From positions 1 to 64,000 of the forward strand of contig JAFXSH010000078.1 of the NCBI GenBank assembly GCA_017525805.1: DNA of 64,000 bases, read 5' to 3'. The notes beneath the pieces are model-generated. The model ran no database searches. It worked only from the letters and a program-made list of their open reading frames with translations, and had not been told where the DNA came from. This stretch comes from Clostridia bacterium (lineage in GTDB: Bacteria > Bacillota_A > Clostridia > Christensenellales > Aristaeellaceae). Both the position numbers and the translations under genes were made by a program. Positions 1-8,838 of this stretch are shown one piece after another. How positions within the stretch are numbered: position 1 is the first letter of the stretch; the number at the start of each line of letters is the position of its first letter.

Positions 1-67
1 GAACCTGGGAAAGCCGGCATATCCAGCCGGTGGGTCTCCTCCATGCCTTGGAAATCAGGCATAGCAG

Positions 68-141
68 TGGAGCGGGTGATGGGAATCGAACCCACGTGGT
101 CAGCTTGGGAAGCTGAAGTTCTGCCATTGAACTACACCCGC
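68..141 (-). tRNA. tRNA-Gly (anticodon CCC), with encoded CCA
   Basis: On the minus strand a full cloverleaf can be drawn: acceptor GCGGGTG pairing with CACCCGC, D stem GTTC/GAAC, anticodon stem TCAGC/GCTGA with loop TTCCCAA, and T stem GTGGG/CCCAT. The loop gives anticodon CCC, which reads the GGG glycine codon. A discriminator T followed by CCA is encoded at the 3' end. A consensus promoter lies just upstream. Confidence 0.95.
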
Positions 142-151
142 ATCGTTTGCT

Positions 152-180
152 ATTGTACCCAATTTTTCCTTGCTTGTCAA
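152..180 (-). promoter_or_regulatory. Sigma-A promoter of the tRNA-Gly gene
   Basis: Minus-strand TTGACA (175-180) and TACAAT (152-157) are separated by 17 bp. The -10 lies about 10 bp before the tRNA 5' end. Confidence 0.85.
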
Positions 181-295
181 CACTTCCAAACAAAATTTTC
201 CCAAAGAGTAAAGCGCGGCGGGAAATGCCAAAGCGTCAGAAAGGAACTTTGAATCACCATCCGCATTACTGTCGGAATTCTTTTTCATTTTGCGC

Positions 296-324
296 TTGAT
301 AAATATTTCCATTTCCTATATAAT
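296..324 (+). promoter_or_regulatory. Sigma-A promoter of the Cache-GGDEF gene
   Basis: TTGATA (296-301), a 17-bp spacer and TATAAT (319-324). It implies a leader of roughly 110 nt before the GTG start at 442. The leader is GC-rich and can fold locally, but I could not match it to a known riboswitch class. Confidence 0.75.
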
Positions 325-441
325 CGATTTGACAAGGACTGTTTTTAATCTGCCCGTAAAAAAGACGGCATCGCGCCATGCGCAAAACCCGCCGCCAGCC
401 GGCGAAAGGCGCGTGTCAGAAGCAAAGGAAGGAAAGTATTC

Positions 442-1878
442 GTGTTTCAGCATCACGTTTCTTTGAATAAGCACAATGTCTCGAGGCTGACATTTATCAT
501 CGTGTTGGTCAGTTTTTTGCTGTCAACCTTTGTTTCCCTCTGGTCGCTGAGCATCATGAGCCAGCGGAACGACCGCGAACTGAACAAAATGATGGCCGCC
601 CGCATTTACGACGCCATCAGCAGCGAGCTGAGCGAACCGGTGACGGTGGCCCTCACCATGGCCAACGACAGCTTCCTGATCAAAGCCCTGCAAAACGAAC
701 AGGACCTGCCGGAAGAAGAGGTCGTGACCGCCATGCAGAATTATCTGGCTGGTATTCAGAAAGGGCTGAACTATGAGTCCGTATATGTCATTTCAGAAAG
801 CAGCAGGCGCTATTATAATTTTGACGGCCTGAGCAAGATCGTGGACCCTGACAATGACGAACACGATTCCTGGTACGGCGTGTTTTTGACCAGGAAACCG
901 GTGTACGATCTGGACGTGGGCTTCGACGAGCAAAGCGGCGATATGTGGACGGTCTTTGTGGACGCTTCCATCCGGGACGGGCAGGGAAATTTCTTGGGCG
1001 TATGCGGCGTGGGCGTGCATATGTATCAGAGCCAGGCGCTGTTTATGAGCCTGGAAAAAGAACACCGCGTCAAAATCAACCTGATCGACGCGGACGGGCA
1101 GATTCAGATCGACACCGACGAAGGGAGCCTGATGGGCAAATATCATACCGATTTAAATCTGAGCCCCAGCGGCGAATATATCTATCACGATTTGGGCGGC
1201 GGCCACATTGCCGTGAGCAAATATGTGGATAATTTGGAGTGGTATTTGGTTGTGGAAAGCGACAGCAGCCCCGAGCAGAGCGAGTATTTCAACGTGATCC
1301 TGCTGAATGTGGCTCTGTGTTTGTTCGTGATGGTCATTCTGATCGTTGCCCTGCGGATCATTTCCATGCGCACCACAGCGCTGACAAACGCCTCCCTGCG
1401 GGATCAGGACACCCAGCTGCTGAACCGCCGAGCCTTTGAGGAGGAAAAAGCGCGGCTTTCCATGTCGGCGCTGGATGAAAACTACGTTTATGTGACGGTG
1501 GACATCAACGGCCTGAAAACCGCCAACGACACCTTAGGCCATGCCGCCGGGGATGAATTGATCCTCGGCACGGCGGACTGTCTGCGCAAATGCTTTGGTT
1601 CCTACGGAAAGATTTACCGCATCGGCGGGGACGAGTTTGCCGTTATGCTGCACATCGGCGAAGCACAGCTTGACGAGCTGCGGGAAGAACTGGAAAAGCT
1701 GGTGGCGGAATGGTCCGGCGAAAGGATCAAGCAGCTTTCCGTTTCCTGCGGCTATGCCTCCACCCGCGAATTCCCGTCAGAAAACTTCGCCCAGCTGAGC
1801 AGGATTTCGGATGAGAGGATGTATGCCGCCAAGGCGGAATATTACCGCCGCAACGGCATCGAAAGGCGGAGGACCTGA
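442..1878 (+). CDS. Membrane diguanylate cyclase with extracellular Cache-type sensor and GGDEF domain
   Basis: The 478-residue protein has a transmembrane helix near residues 14-36, an extracytoplasmic region of about 250 residues that resembles a Cache sensor (note the WYGVFL and YVDNLEWYLVVE segments), a second helix near 287-308, and a C-terminal GGDEF domain. The active-site motif is intact (RIGGDEF, residues 393-399), so synthesis of cyclic di-GMP is likely. I see no RxxD inhibitory site just before it. The start is GTG, preceded by AAGGAAGGAAAG. A terminator follows. Signal identity is unknown. Confidence 0.9.
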   Translation: MFQHHVSLNKHNVSRLTFIIVLVSFLLSTFVSLWSLSIMSQRNDRELNKMMAARIYDAISSELSEPVTVALTMANDSFLIKALQNEQDLPEEEVVTAMQNYLAGIQKGLNYESVYVISESSRRYYNFDGLSKIVDPDNDEHDSWYGVFLTRKPVYDLDVGFDEQSGDMWTVFVDASIRDGQGNFLGVCGVGVHMYQSQALFMSLEKEHRVKINLIDADGQIQIDTDEGSLMGKYHTDLNLSPSGEYIYHDLGGGHIAVSKYVDNLEWYLVVESDSSPEQSEYFNVILLNVALCLFVMVILIVALRIISMRTTALTNASLRDQDTQLLNRRAFEEEKARLSMSALDENYVYVTVDINGLKTANDTLGHAAGDELILGTADCLRKCFGSYGKIYRIGGDEFAVMLHIGEAQLDELREELEKLVAEWSGERIKQLSVSCGYASTREFPSENFAQLSRISDERMYAAKAEYYRRNGIERRRT

Positions 1879-1895
1879 TTGCAGAATCCCCCTGA

Positions 1896-1927
1896 CGCCC
1901 GGCCATTGATTTGGACGGGCGCTTTTA
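1896..1927 (+). terminator. Terminator after the GGDEF gene
   Basis: Stem CGCCCG (1896-1901) with CGGGCG (1916-1921), followed by CTTTTATT. Short stem and moderate U-tract. Confidence 0.6.
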
Positions 1928-2030
1928 TTGCAAAGCAATTGTAAAAGAACAAAAAGCCTTCGTTTTGCACCCGATTCTATGATATAATCTGATCGTAATC
2001 CATGACGGTTTTGAAGGAGGAATGACAGTG

Positions 2031-3182
2031 ATGAAAAAAAGCTTATCAGCGGCGCTCCTGTCCGTGGGACTGCTGCTGGCGCCCATCGCGCGCGCGGAGG
2101 ACGATCCCGTGGTCCTGAAAATACAAAGCATGACCCTGCGGGAAAAAGTGGGGCAGCTGTTCATGATCCGTCCCGACGCGCTGGAAGGGCGGTTCGGCCC
2201 GGCGGAGCTGGAGGACAACTCCATCACCGGCACTACCCAGGTGAGCCAGGAAATGCGGGAAAAATACGCCCAGTATCCCTGCGGCGGCTTTGCCCTGTTC
2301 CGCAAGAATATCCTCTCCCCCAGCCAATTGACGGCTTTCACCGAAAGCCTGCATAGCTTGGGCGACATCGCCCCTGTGCTGGGCATCGACGAGGAAGGGG
2401 GCCGCATCGCCCGCATCGCCAATCATCCGGAAAATTTCAACGTGACCAAATTCCCGTCCATGGGCGCCATCGCCTGGAGCGGGGATGAAAGCAAAGCCTA
2501 TGAAGCAGGCAAAACCATCGGGGAGTATCTCACCGCATACGGCCTGGATATCGATTTCGCGCCGGTGGCCGACGTGAACACCAATCCCAGGAACACCGTC
2601 ATCGGGGACCGGGCTTTCGGCAGCGATCCCACCGTCGCGGCGAGGATGGTCAAGCAGGTGATCATGGGGCTGCATGAAAGCGGCACGGCTTCCTGCGTCA
2701 AGCACTTCCCCGGCCATGGGGACACCGCCACCGACACCCACACCGGCTATGCCGAAACCCTGAAAACTTGGGAGGAAATCAGCGCCTGCGAAATGATCCC
2801 CTTCCGGGCGGGCGTTGAAGCGGGCACGGATTTGGTCATGACCGCCCATATCGCCGCCCCCAACGTCACCGGCAGCGACGAACCCTCCACCATGTCCTAT
2901 ATCATGCTGACGGAAAAGCTGCGGGGAGAATTGGGCTTTCAGGGCCTGATCATCACCGACGCTCTGGCCATGGGCGCGATCCGGGAAAAATACACGTCTT
3001 CCCAGGCTTGCGTCCGCTGCATCCAGGCGGGGGTGGACATCCTGCTGATGCCCTATGATTATTATGAAGCTTTCGACGGCGTGGTGCGGGCGGTAGAGAA
3101 AGGCGAGATCCCGGAAAGCCGCATCGATGAAAGCGTGTACCGCATACTTTCATTTAAGTATGGCAGAGAGGAGACGAAATGA
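2031..3182 (+). CDS. nagZ: Secreted NagZ-type beta-N-acetylglucosaminidase (GH3)
   Basis: This is a family GH3 enzyme expected to remove N-acetylglucosamine from muropeptides or other glycans. The family signature KHFPGHGDTATDTHTG lies near residue 224, and the catalytic nucleophile is predicted to be the Asp in IITDALAMGA near residue 310. About 383 residues, close to the usual length of one-domain NagZ. An N-terminal signal peptide (MKKSLSAALL..., cleavage near ARA-ED) suggests export, unlike cytoplasmic enterobacterial NagZ. I chose ATG 2031 because AAGGAGG (2014-2020) is well spaced from it, whereas an upstream ATG at 2022 is only one base away. A TATAAT box is at 1983-1988. The next genes complete a muropeptide-recycling set. 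Confidence 0.9.
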   Translation: MKKSLSAALLSVGLLLAPIARAEDDPVVLKIQSMTLREKVGQLFMIRPDALEGRFGPAELEDNSITGTTQVSQEMREKYAQYPCGGFALFRKNILSPSQLTAFTESLHSLGDIAPVLGIDEEGGRIARIANHPENFNVTKFPSMGAIAWSGDESKAYEAGKTIGEYLTAYGLDIDFAPVADVNTNPRNTVIGDRAFGSDPTVAARMVKQVIMGLHESGTASCVKHFPGHGDTATDTHTGYAETLKTWEEISACEMIPFRAGVEAGTDLVMTAHIAAPNVTGSDEPSTMSYIMLTEKLRGELGFQGLIITDALAMGAIREKYTSSQACVRCIQAGVDILLMPYDYYEAFDGVVRAVEKGEIPESRIDESVYRILSFKYGREETK

Positions 3183-4249
3183 TGGTCTCCGTTGATACGG
3201 CGCGCCTCCAGCGCGAGATCGAAGATATTTCGGAACGGTACCGGGCGGCGGGGTATTTCCCCTCCGCCTGCGTCCGGGTATTCAACAAGCGGGAAACCCT
3301 CGCCTGGACCTGCGTGGGCGAAGCCCGGGAGGATTCTCTCTTCGACGCCGCCAGCCTGACCAAAATCGCCACCACGCTGCAAATCCTGCGTCTGATCAGC
3401 GAGGGGTTCCTTTCCCTGGATGAGGAAATCCAAGACGCCCTGCCCGCCCTCCGGGAGGACTCGTTCCTGCGTCAACGCCTTGCGGGCGTCACCCTGCGCC
3501 GCATGCTGACGCATACGTCTTCCCTACCGGACTGGTATCCTTTTTATACCCGGAAAGACGAGGATTTTACCGCCGCCCTGTCCTATGCGCTTTCGCATAC
3601 GGAAGCCACCGAGGGCATGGTCTATTCCGATCTGAATTTCATGCTGCTGGGCAAAGTATTGGAGCAGGTGCGCCGCAAGCCGCTGGACAGGTGCCTTCAG
3701 GAGGATTTGGTCCAGCCCTTGGGCCTTGGAAAGATGACCTATCTGCCAAATCAAAGCCTGTCCATCGTTCCTTCCAGCTATGGAAATCCCATTGAGGAAA
3801 ACATGTGCAAGGAAAGGAACCTGACCTTCGCTTCCTTCCGGCCCGCTGGTCAACCTGTTCGGGGCGAAGCGAACGACGGCAACGCCCATTATTATTTCGG
3901 GGGCGTATCGGGCCATGCCGGAATCTTCGCGGACGCGGTCGCGTGGGAGAGGCTGTGCCGCTTCTGCATGAACTGCGGCGATCCCCTGATCATCGCGTCC
4001 CAAAAGGAACAGCCCGGCGCTCCCGGACGGGGCTTAGGCTTTCAGACAGGCGTGAGCTATCCCCACGGCTGCGGCCATACCGGCTTTACCGGAACGGGCA
4101 TTTATTTTTCATCGTCCCATGACGTAGGCGTCGTCTCCCTCACCAACCGGCTGTTCTATCCAAAGGAAAACCCCAACGCCACCTGGGAATTCCGCCGGGC
4201 CCTGCACGAAGCCGCGTTCGCCCTGGCGGGAAAAACGCCGGAAAGCTAA
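3179..4249 (+). CDS. Serine hydrolase, beta-lactamase/class C penicillin-binding family
   Basis: A 356-residue protein of the beta-lactamase-like serine hydrolase family. The S-x-x-K catalytic motif is SLTK at residues 59-62, a Y-S-D-x-N motif (MVYSDLNFMLLG) occupies the usual YxN place, and GHTGFTGTG near the end takes the place of the KTG box. No signal peptide is visible, so a cytoplasmic amidase or esterase acting on imported muropeptides is possible. The start overlaps the nagZ stop (ATGATG), and anmK follows, so translational coupling and a role in cell-wall fragment processing are likely. The exact substrate is not readable from sequence; an ATG at 3182 is an alternative start. Confidence 0.85.
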   Translation: MMVSVDTARLQREIEDISERYRAAGYFPSACVRVFNKRETLAWTCVGEAREDSLFDAASLTKIATTLQILRLISEGFLSLDEEIQDALPALREDSFLRQRLAGVTLRRMLTHTSSLPDWYPFYTRKDEDFTAALSYALSHTEATEGMVYSDLNFMLLGKVLEQVRRKPLDRCLQEDLVQPLGLGKMTYLPNQSLSIVPSSYGNPIEENMCKERNLTFASFRPAGQPVRGEANDGNAHYYFGGVSGHAGIFADAVAWERLCRFCMNCGDPLIIASQKEQPGAPGRGLGFQTGVSYPHGCGHTGFTGTGIYFSSSHDVGVVSLTNRLFYPKENPNATWEFRRALHEAAFALAGKTPES

Positions 4250-4282
4250 AAATGCCATCGTAAAGGGATAAAAGGAGGTCCT

Positions 4283-5464
4283 ATGCAGTCGCTTCAAGCT
4301 CTCATGCAAAAAGATACCTTGCGGGTGATCGGCCTCATGAGCGGCACCTCCGCCGACGGCATGGACGCGGCGCTCACCGAAATCACCGGTTTTGGCCTTT
4401 CCACCCGCGTGAAAACGCTGGCGTTCGTTTCTGTGCCATATCCCGAAGACGCGCGCGCGGAAATCCTCCGTCTGGCCTCCGGCGCGGCGGGAGGCAGCCG
4501 GGATCTGTGCCTGTTCAGTTTTTTCTTCGGACAATTGGCCTTGGACGCCTGCCGGGCCGTGTGCGAAAAAGCCTGCGTGGACCCCGCTTCCATTGATTTG
4601 GTAGGCAGCCACGGCCAGACCCTGTATCATGTGCCCGTGGCGGAAAACTATTTGGGACATCCGGTGCGGGGCACGCTGCAATTGGGAGAAGCGTCGGTCA
4701 TCGCGGAGGGCCTTGGCTGTCCCGTGGTCAGCGATTTCCGGGTGCGGGACATGGCGGCGGGCGGTCAGGGCGCGCCCCTGGTGCCCTATACGGAATACCT
4801 GCTGTACCGGCGGGAGGACGAAACCGTGGGCTTACAGAACATCGGCGGCATCGGCAATATCACCATCCTGCCCCGGGGCGGGCGGATGGAGGATACCTTC
4901 GCTTTTGACACCGGCCCCGGCAATATGGTGATGGACCAGATCGTTTCCCGCATGACCGGCGGACGCATGCGCTATGACGAAAACGGGGCCCTGGCCGCCT
5001 CCGGCGCGTGCAGCGAAGCCTTGCTCGCCCGGATGCTGCAAGACCCCTACCTGCATAAAGCGCCGCCCAAAACCACAGGCCGTGAAGCCTACGGCGCGCC
5101 TTACGTGGACCGTCTCATGGAAGAAGGGCACGCGATGAATCTTGCGGACCGGGATATCCTGGCCACTGCCTGCCGCTTTACCGCTGCCTGCGTCCGCGTG
5201 GCGATTGACCGGCATTGTCCCGTGAAGCCGGACTTGCTCGTGGTTGGCGGCGGCGGCAGCCGCAATCCCACTCTGATGGCCGTGCTTCGCCGGGAGCTTT
5301 CCATTCCCGTCCTGGTCAACGAGGACTTGGGCCTGGACAGCGATGCCAAGGAAGCCGTGGCCTTCGCCATCCTGGCCAATGAGTGCGTACACTCGAGCGC
5401 CAACAATATGCCTTCCGTCACCGGCGCTTCCCATCCGGTGGTGATGGGCAAAATCAGCCTGTAA
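4283..5464 (+). CDS. anmK: Anhydro-N-acetylmuramic acid kinase
   Basis: AnmK converts 1,6-anhydro-MurNAc and ATP to MurNAc-6-phosphate in peptidoglycan recycling. The N-terminal phosphate-binding motif GTSADGMDAAL starts at residue 21, and the protein has the family landmarks VGSHGQT, NIGGIGN and FDTGPGNMVMD; VVGGGGSRNP lies near the C terminus. At 393 residues it is slightly longer than typical (~370) because of a short N-terminal extension. AAAGGAGG sits well before the ATG. It is the third gene of the nagZ cluster, which supports the recycling role. A MurNAc-6-P etherase (MurQ) is not in this window. Confidence 0.95.
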   Translation: MQSLQALMQKDTLRVIGLMSGTSADGMDAALTEITGFGLSTRVKTLAFVSVPYPEDARAEILRLASGAAGGSRDLCLFSFFFGQLALDACRAVCEKACVDPASIDLVGSHGQTLYHVPVAENYLGHPVRGTLQLGEASVIAEGLGCPVVSDFRVRDMAAGGQGAPLVPYTEYLLYRREDETVGLQNIGGIGNITILPRGGRMEDTFAFDTGPGNMVMDQIVSRMTGGRMRYDENGALAASGACSEALLARMLQDPYLHKAPPKTTGREAYGAPYVDRLMEEGHAMNLADRDILATACRFTAACVRVAIDRHCPVKPDLLVVGGGGSRNPTLMAVLRRELSIPVLVNEDLGLDSDAKEAVAFAILANECVHSSANNMPSVTGASHPVVMGKISL

Positions 5465-5469
5465 CGCCA

Positions 5470-5497
5470 AAAACGCCGGAAGCGCTTCCGGCGTTTT
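5470..5497. terminator. Bidirectional terminator between anmK and the DUF3842 gene
   Basis: A perfect 12-bp inverted repeat (AAAACGCCGGAA / TTCCGGCGTTTT, loop GCGC) with A-run and T-run at its ends. It can serve the convergent genes on both strands. Confidence 0.85.
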
Positions 5498-5510
5498 GAC
5501 GTTATTCTTT

Positions 5511-5936
5511 TTATGCTTCTTCCCGGGTCCATTCTCCCAAGATGCGCACGGCCTCCGCCGTGAGGGTGCGGACGGATAGGTCGGAAACGCCCACGATCAC
5601 ATTCTGGCAATGATTTACCGGCAGCAGCAGCCTGCGCGCGCGGCTCTGCCCCACGGCCAGCGCCATGCGAGGGGTGATTTCTCCCAGCAGGGAATCGGCG
5701 ATGGCGATGCCCACCGGCCCCATGATCACATCAGCGTCCCGGCAGCATACCACCACGGCGTTTTCCCCGGTGGCGCCCTGTTCCGCCCCCGCTTTCAGCA
5801 TCGCCCCGGTGGCGGCGGTATTCGTTCCCACCGCGGTCACACGGCAGGGCAGGCGGGCGTTTTTGATTTCCTCTACCAATTGACGGCCAATGCCGCCGCC
5901 CTGACCGTCCACGATCAGCACATTCAGCGTTTTCAT
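5511..5936 (-). CDS. DUF3842 family protein
   Basis: A 141-residue protein recognised as DUF3842 by its N-terminal Rossmann-like motif (VLIVDGQGGGIGRQLV) and the VGTNTAAT and GPVGIAIADSL segments. The motif suggests binding of a nucleotide or dinucleotide, but no function is known to me. ATG 5936 was chosen because AGGAGG lies directly upstream (minus strand); an in-frame ATG at 5951 has no such site. It lies downstream of the large secreted protein gene on the same strand and may share its transcript. Confidence 0.8.
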   Translation of the reverse strand: MKTLNVLIVDGQGGGIGRQLVEEIKNARLPCRVTAVGTNTAATGAMLKAGAEQGATGENAVVVCCRDADVIMGPVGIAIADSLLGEITPRMALAVGQSRARRLLLPVNHCQNVIVGVSDLSVRTLTAEAVRILGEWTREEA

Positions 5937-5980
5937 GCGTCCTCCTGACATTGTTCAGTTTTTCCTTTTTATAGAGCAAG

Positions 5981-6022
5981 CCCCGCCAGCTTCTTGAAAA
6001 AGCTGGCGGGGATCATTTTTTT
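5981..6022 (+). terminator. GC-rich hairpin with T-tract on the plus strand
   Basis: CCCCGCCAGCTT (5981-5992) pairs with AAGCTGGCGGGG (6000-6011), and a T-run follows at about 6016-6022. It reads as a terminator only on the plus strand, although both neighbouring genes are on the minus strand. On the minus strand it is simply a strong hairpin between two cistrons. Confidence 0.5.
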
Positions 6023-6031
6023 CAGAGACTG

Positions 6032-7978
6032 TTATTCCTCGTCCTCCCGGCGGGCGGAACGGCGGCGGCGTCTGCTCTCCGCGGGCACTTCGGCGTTACC
6101 GTCCTGAGATTCCAGCGGTTCCATCTGCAGTTCCGCCCTGGTCACATGAATCTTCTCTTCCTGCGCACTGGCGCTGGCGCGGGAAACGCGGTAGCCGCCC
6201 TCGTCGTCCGTATTGGGAATATCCTGGGGATCGGGCGCAGCTTTCCGGGCCGCTTCCTCAGCCTGGTTCAGCACCTGTTCATGAGGCAGCACCATGGGCG
6301 CGGCGATCTCCGCTTCCTCCACGGTCTCCTCCACGGTTTCTTCCTCAAACTCATGATCGGCGCGTTCTGTATAATCCCGGCGTTCCGCCAGATCGAGATG
6401 GTCATAGGCGGCGTCGGACTTCTTCTTCTTGCCCAGCCGCACCACTGTGCTGATCAGGAACAGCACCAGAGACGCGGCAAACAGCGCGCCAAGCGCCATG
6501 GCCGCCGTCAGCAGCGCGCTGCGGCTCTGGCCCAGCAGAGTATCGGCAGGCGCAGGCGTGACCAGCGCGGGGGGCGCCACCGTGGCCGCCGGAACGGCGG
6601 TAGGCTGCGGCGTGGACCGGTCCAAACTGATCCGGATGGTGTTGGAGTCAAAAGTGACGATGTTGTTCATGGAATCCTTGAGAGACGCCGTGAAGCGGAA
6701 CTGACCGGCCTGGGAAATGCGCACGTCCCGGTCCAGCACCATGCTGCCGCCCGGTTCCAGGGAATCGATGGTATAAATGGCGGTGCTGCCATGGGTGATG
6801 GCGATCTTTTCCGCCTTGATATTGCTGTTGTTGGTCACCGTCAGGTGGAATTTCACGTCCGCGGGCACGGAGGAAACCGTTTCCTGGTCACTGGTCAGGT
6901 TCAAAGTGAGCAGCAGCTGCTTTTCCGGGTCGAACACGCCGATGCTCAGTTCCTTGGAGCTCAGGGTCTTGGTTTCGCCGGTATTGTCCGGCAGGGTGGC
7001 CGTCACCTTGAAGGTGGTGGGTTCCATCAGAATGAATTCCTTCTGTTCGGTCACGGTTGCTCCGGCGGGAATGGACAGATTGGTCAGGATCTCGCCCCGC
7101 TTGGCTTCGTTCACCGTCACATTGGAATAGGATACGTTGCCCGCGTTGATAAAATTGATCACCAGGGTGGCGGCTTCGCCCACGTTCACGCCCGCGGTGG
7201 GGCTGGACAGCTCGATTTTCAGATCAGGCTTGGCCAGGGGGATCGCCGCGTCCTCCACGGTGATTTTTTCCGTTTTGGTGGAGCCCGCCGCTTTATAAGT
7301 GATCACGGCGTTGCTGGTCAGGTCTGCGTTGCCGATGCGGCTGGTAAACTGCACGGACGTGCGCTCTCCGGCGCCTAAGCTTTTCACTGTTTTGGCCGTT
7401 TTGCTGATATTTTCCTGCACCCGGATATCCGTCAGGCCCACATTGCCGTTATTGTACAATTCATAGGTAACGCTGGCCTGACCGCCGGAACGCACCACTT
7501 GCGGATTGATGACGCGGTTCACCGTCAGGTTCACCCGCTCGCCTATGAAGGAAATCCGGGCTACGGCCTGCTTGTTCATTTCCACCAGCGCGCCGGAAGC
7601 GTCCTCCAGATGATAGCGCAGGGTATAAACCACCGTGCCGGCGTCCAGCTGGGCCTGGGTTACGTTCCATTTTCCTTCCCAGGAGCGGGAATCGCCGGAC
7701 TTGAGGGTATAAGCGCCTCCGTCCCCAAAGGAAGAAACCACGTTGCCCGCCGGGTCCAGCAGCGTGACCGGGGCGATCATATCGGTGCCGGTGGGATTGG
7801 AAACCCGCAGCGAAACGCTCACCTCGCCGGGGCCCGTCAGGCTGTCGGGCGTCACCTGGATGGTGGCGCTCACCGGATCGCTGTCCTCCGCCAAACCAGC
7901 GCATTGAAACATGAAAGCAATTGCCAAAATCAGGAGCATGGCTCCTGTGGTCCGCAGCATTCCGCGGGCAAATTTCAT
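6032..7978 (-). CDS. Large exported, membrane-anchored protein with repeated CARDB-like beta domains
   Basis: About 648 residues. A signal peptide (MKFARGMLRTTGAMLLILAI...) is followed by five or so beta-rich repeats of about 90-100 residues that resemble CARDB/NEW3 domains (for example DIRVQENISK, NVTVNEAKRG, and KIAITHGSTA in similar contexts). A Pro/Ala/Thr linker leads to a C-terminal transmembrane helix (AAMALGALFAASLVLF) and a charged cytoplasmic tail of about 130 residues rich in Glu. The start is ATG 7978 with GGAGGGAAGGG upstream; an earlier in-frame ATG at 8029 would place the signal peptide internally. A role in cell-surface scaffolding or secretion is inference only. Confidence 0.75.
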   Translation of the reverse strand: MKFARGMLRTTGAMLLILAIAFMFQCAGLAEDSDPVSATIQVTPDSLTGPGEVSVSLRVSNPTGTDMIAPVTLLDPAGNVVSSFGDGGAYTLKSGDSRSWEGKWNVTQAQLDAGTVVYTLRYHLEDASGALVEMNKQAVARISFIGERVNLTVNRVINPQVVRSGGQASVTYELYNNGNVGLTDIRVQENISKTAKTVKSLGAGERTSVQFTSRIGNADLTSNAVITYKAAGSTKTEKITVEDAAIPLAKPDLKIELSSPTAGVNVGEAATLVINFINAGNVSYSNVTVNEAKRGEILTNLSIPAGATVTEQKEFILMEPTTFKVTATLPDNTGETKTLSSKELSIGVFDPEKQLLLTLNLTSDQETVSSVPADVKFHLTVTNNSNIKAEKIAITHGSTAIYTIDSLEPGGSMVLDRDVRISQAGQFRFTASLKDSMNNIVTFDSNTIRISLDRSTPQPTAVPAATVAPPALVTPAPADTLLGQSRSALLTAAMALGALFAASLVLFLISTVVRLGKKKKSDAAYDHLDLAERRDYTERADHEFEEETVEETVEEAEIAAPMVLPHEQVLNQAEEAARKAAPDPQDIPNTDDEGGYRVSRASASAQEEKIHVTRAELQMEPLESQDGNAEVPAESRRRRRSARREDEE

Positions 7979-8139
7979 TGCCCTTCCCTCCTTCCGCGCG
8001 CTGAACCGCGCCGGGAAAAATAATTCCACTGTATCAATATTTTAGTGCACAAAAGCCAGCCTGTCAAGCAATGGGGATGTTTTCCTTCAAAAATTATTCA
8101 TGATTTACATTTTTATTCCCATTCCGCCATCCCATCTGG

Positions 8140-8838
8140 TCAATCCGGGATGGCGAAGTTCAGCGCGTCGCCCATTTCCGGCACCTGCACATAGGATTGG
8201 GGCACGTCGCCCACGATTATGGATTCGGCGATCAGCACCTGGCTGCCCAGCGACACCTGCCTTGCCCCGCTGGGGATCACCAGGCGCACGGTGGTGCGCA
8301 GGGACAGGTAAATCTTGTGCCTTGTCTGGTTGATTCCCGCCGATTCAAATTCCGTGGAAAACGCGGCGGACACGGCGCTCACCGGAACGATCCGCACCCG
8401 GATCCGGGGCCCCAGCGCCGAAAAAAACGGGATGCCCAGCGCCGCGCCTAAGGGGATGGCCACGCTTTGGGCATCGGCGCTGTCCAGCCTCGCCTGGGCC
8501 TGCAAAGCCGTAAAAGCAGCCAGCTCGTTCATGCGCACGGCGTTGGCCTGCAGCATGGTCACCCGTCCGTTTTCGTCGGTGCGCACGGTCACCATATCCT
8601 GATAGGTGATCTCATCGCCCATCACATCCCGCACGGCCTCATGCATGTATTCCACCGCCATGGCTTCCGCCCGGGCATACGCCATATCCAGGATCACCGA
8701 TTCCAGGTTCTTTTCCATCCATATGCCCGCCGCCGCCAGCGCCAGCAAAACAACCAGCGCCGTTCGCAGTCCGCGCCGTTTCCCGCATTTTGTATTGTCC
8801 TTTTTTCCCGCCACCCGGTCTTCCCCCTTTCCACTCAT
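8140..8838 (-). CDS. yunB: Sporulation protein YunB
   Basis: The 232-residue protein has one N-terminal transmembrane helix and the YunB core: ITYQDMVTVRTDENG, LQANAVRMNELAA, a GAALG segment, and RIVPVSAV followed by EFESAGINQTRHKIYL. YunB is a sigma-E-dependent spore-formation protein in Bacillus. I chose ATG 8838, which has GGAG at good spacing; the reading frame stays open to 8928 but the added residues look non-coding. A protein of this type is strong evidence that the organism belongs to an endospore-forming lineage. Biochemical function is unknown. Confidence 0.9.
   Translation of the reverse strand: MSGKGEDRVAGKKDNTKCGKRRGLRTALVVLLALAAAGIWMEKNLESVILDMAYARAEAMAVEYMHEAVRDVMGDEITYQDMVTVRTDENGRVTMLQANAVRMNELAAFTALQAQARLDSADAQSVAIPLGAALGIPFFSALGPRIRVRIVPVSAVSAAFSTEFESAGINQTRHKIYLSLRTTVRLVIPSGARQVSLGSQVLIAESIIVGDVPQSYVQVPEMGDALNFAIPD

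Noticed and set aside
1..66. A second tRNA or a coding start left of the tRNA-Gly
   Set aside because: A CCGGC/GCCGG stem with seven-base loop is visible on the minus strand, but U33 is absent and no acceptor pairing is available inside the window; the short open frame is only 14 codons.
325..441. Cyclic-di-GMP riboswitch ahead of the GGDEF gene
   Set aside because: The leader has GCGCAAAAC and GGCGAAAGGCG pieces that recall GEMM RNA, but the second conserved half and the expected pairing are missing.
2046..2849. 267-codon minus-strand frame antisense to nagZ
   Set aside because: Codon bias and lack of ribosome site mark it as a shadow of the GC-rich nagZ gene; similar shadows occur opposite most genes here.
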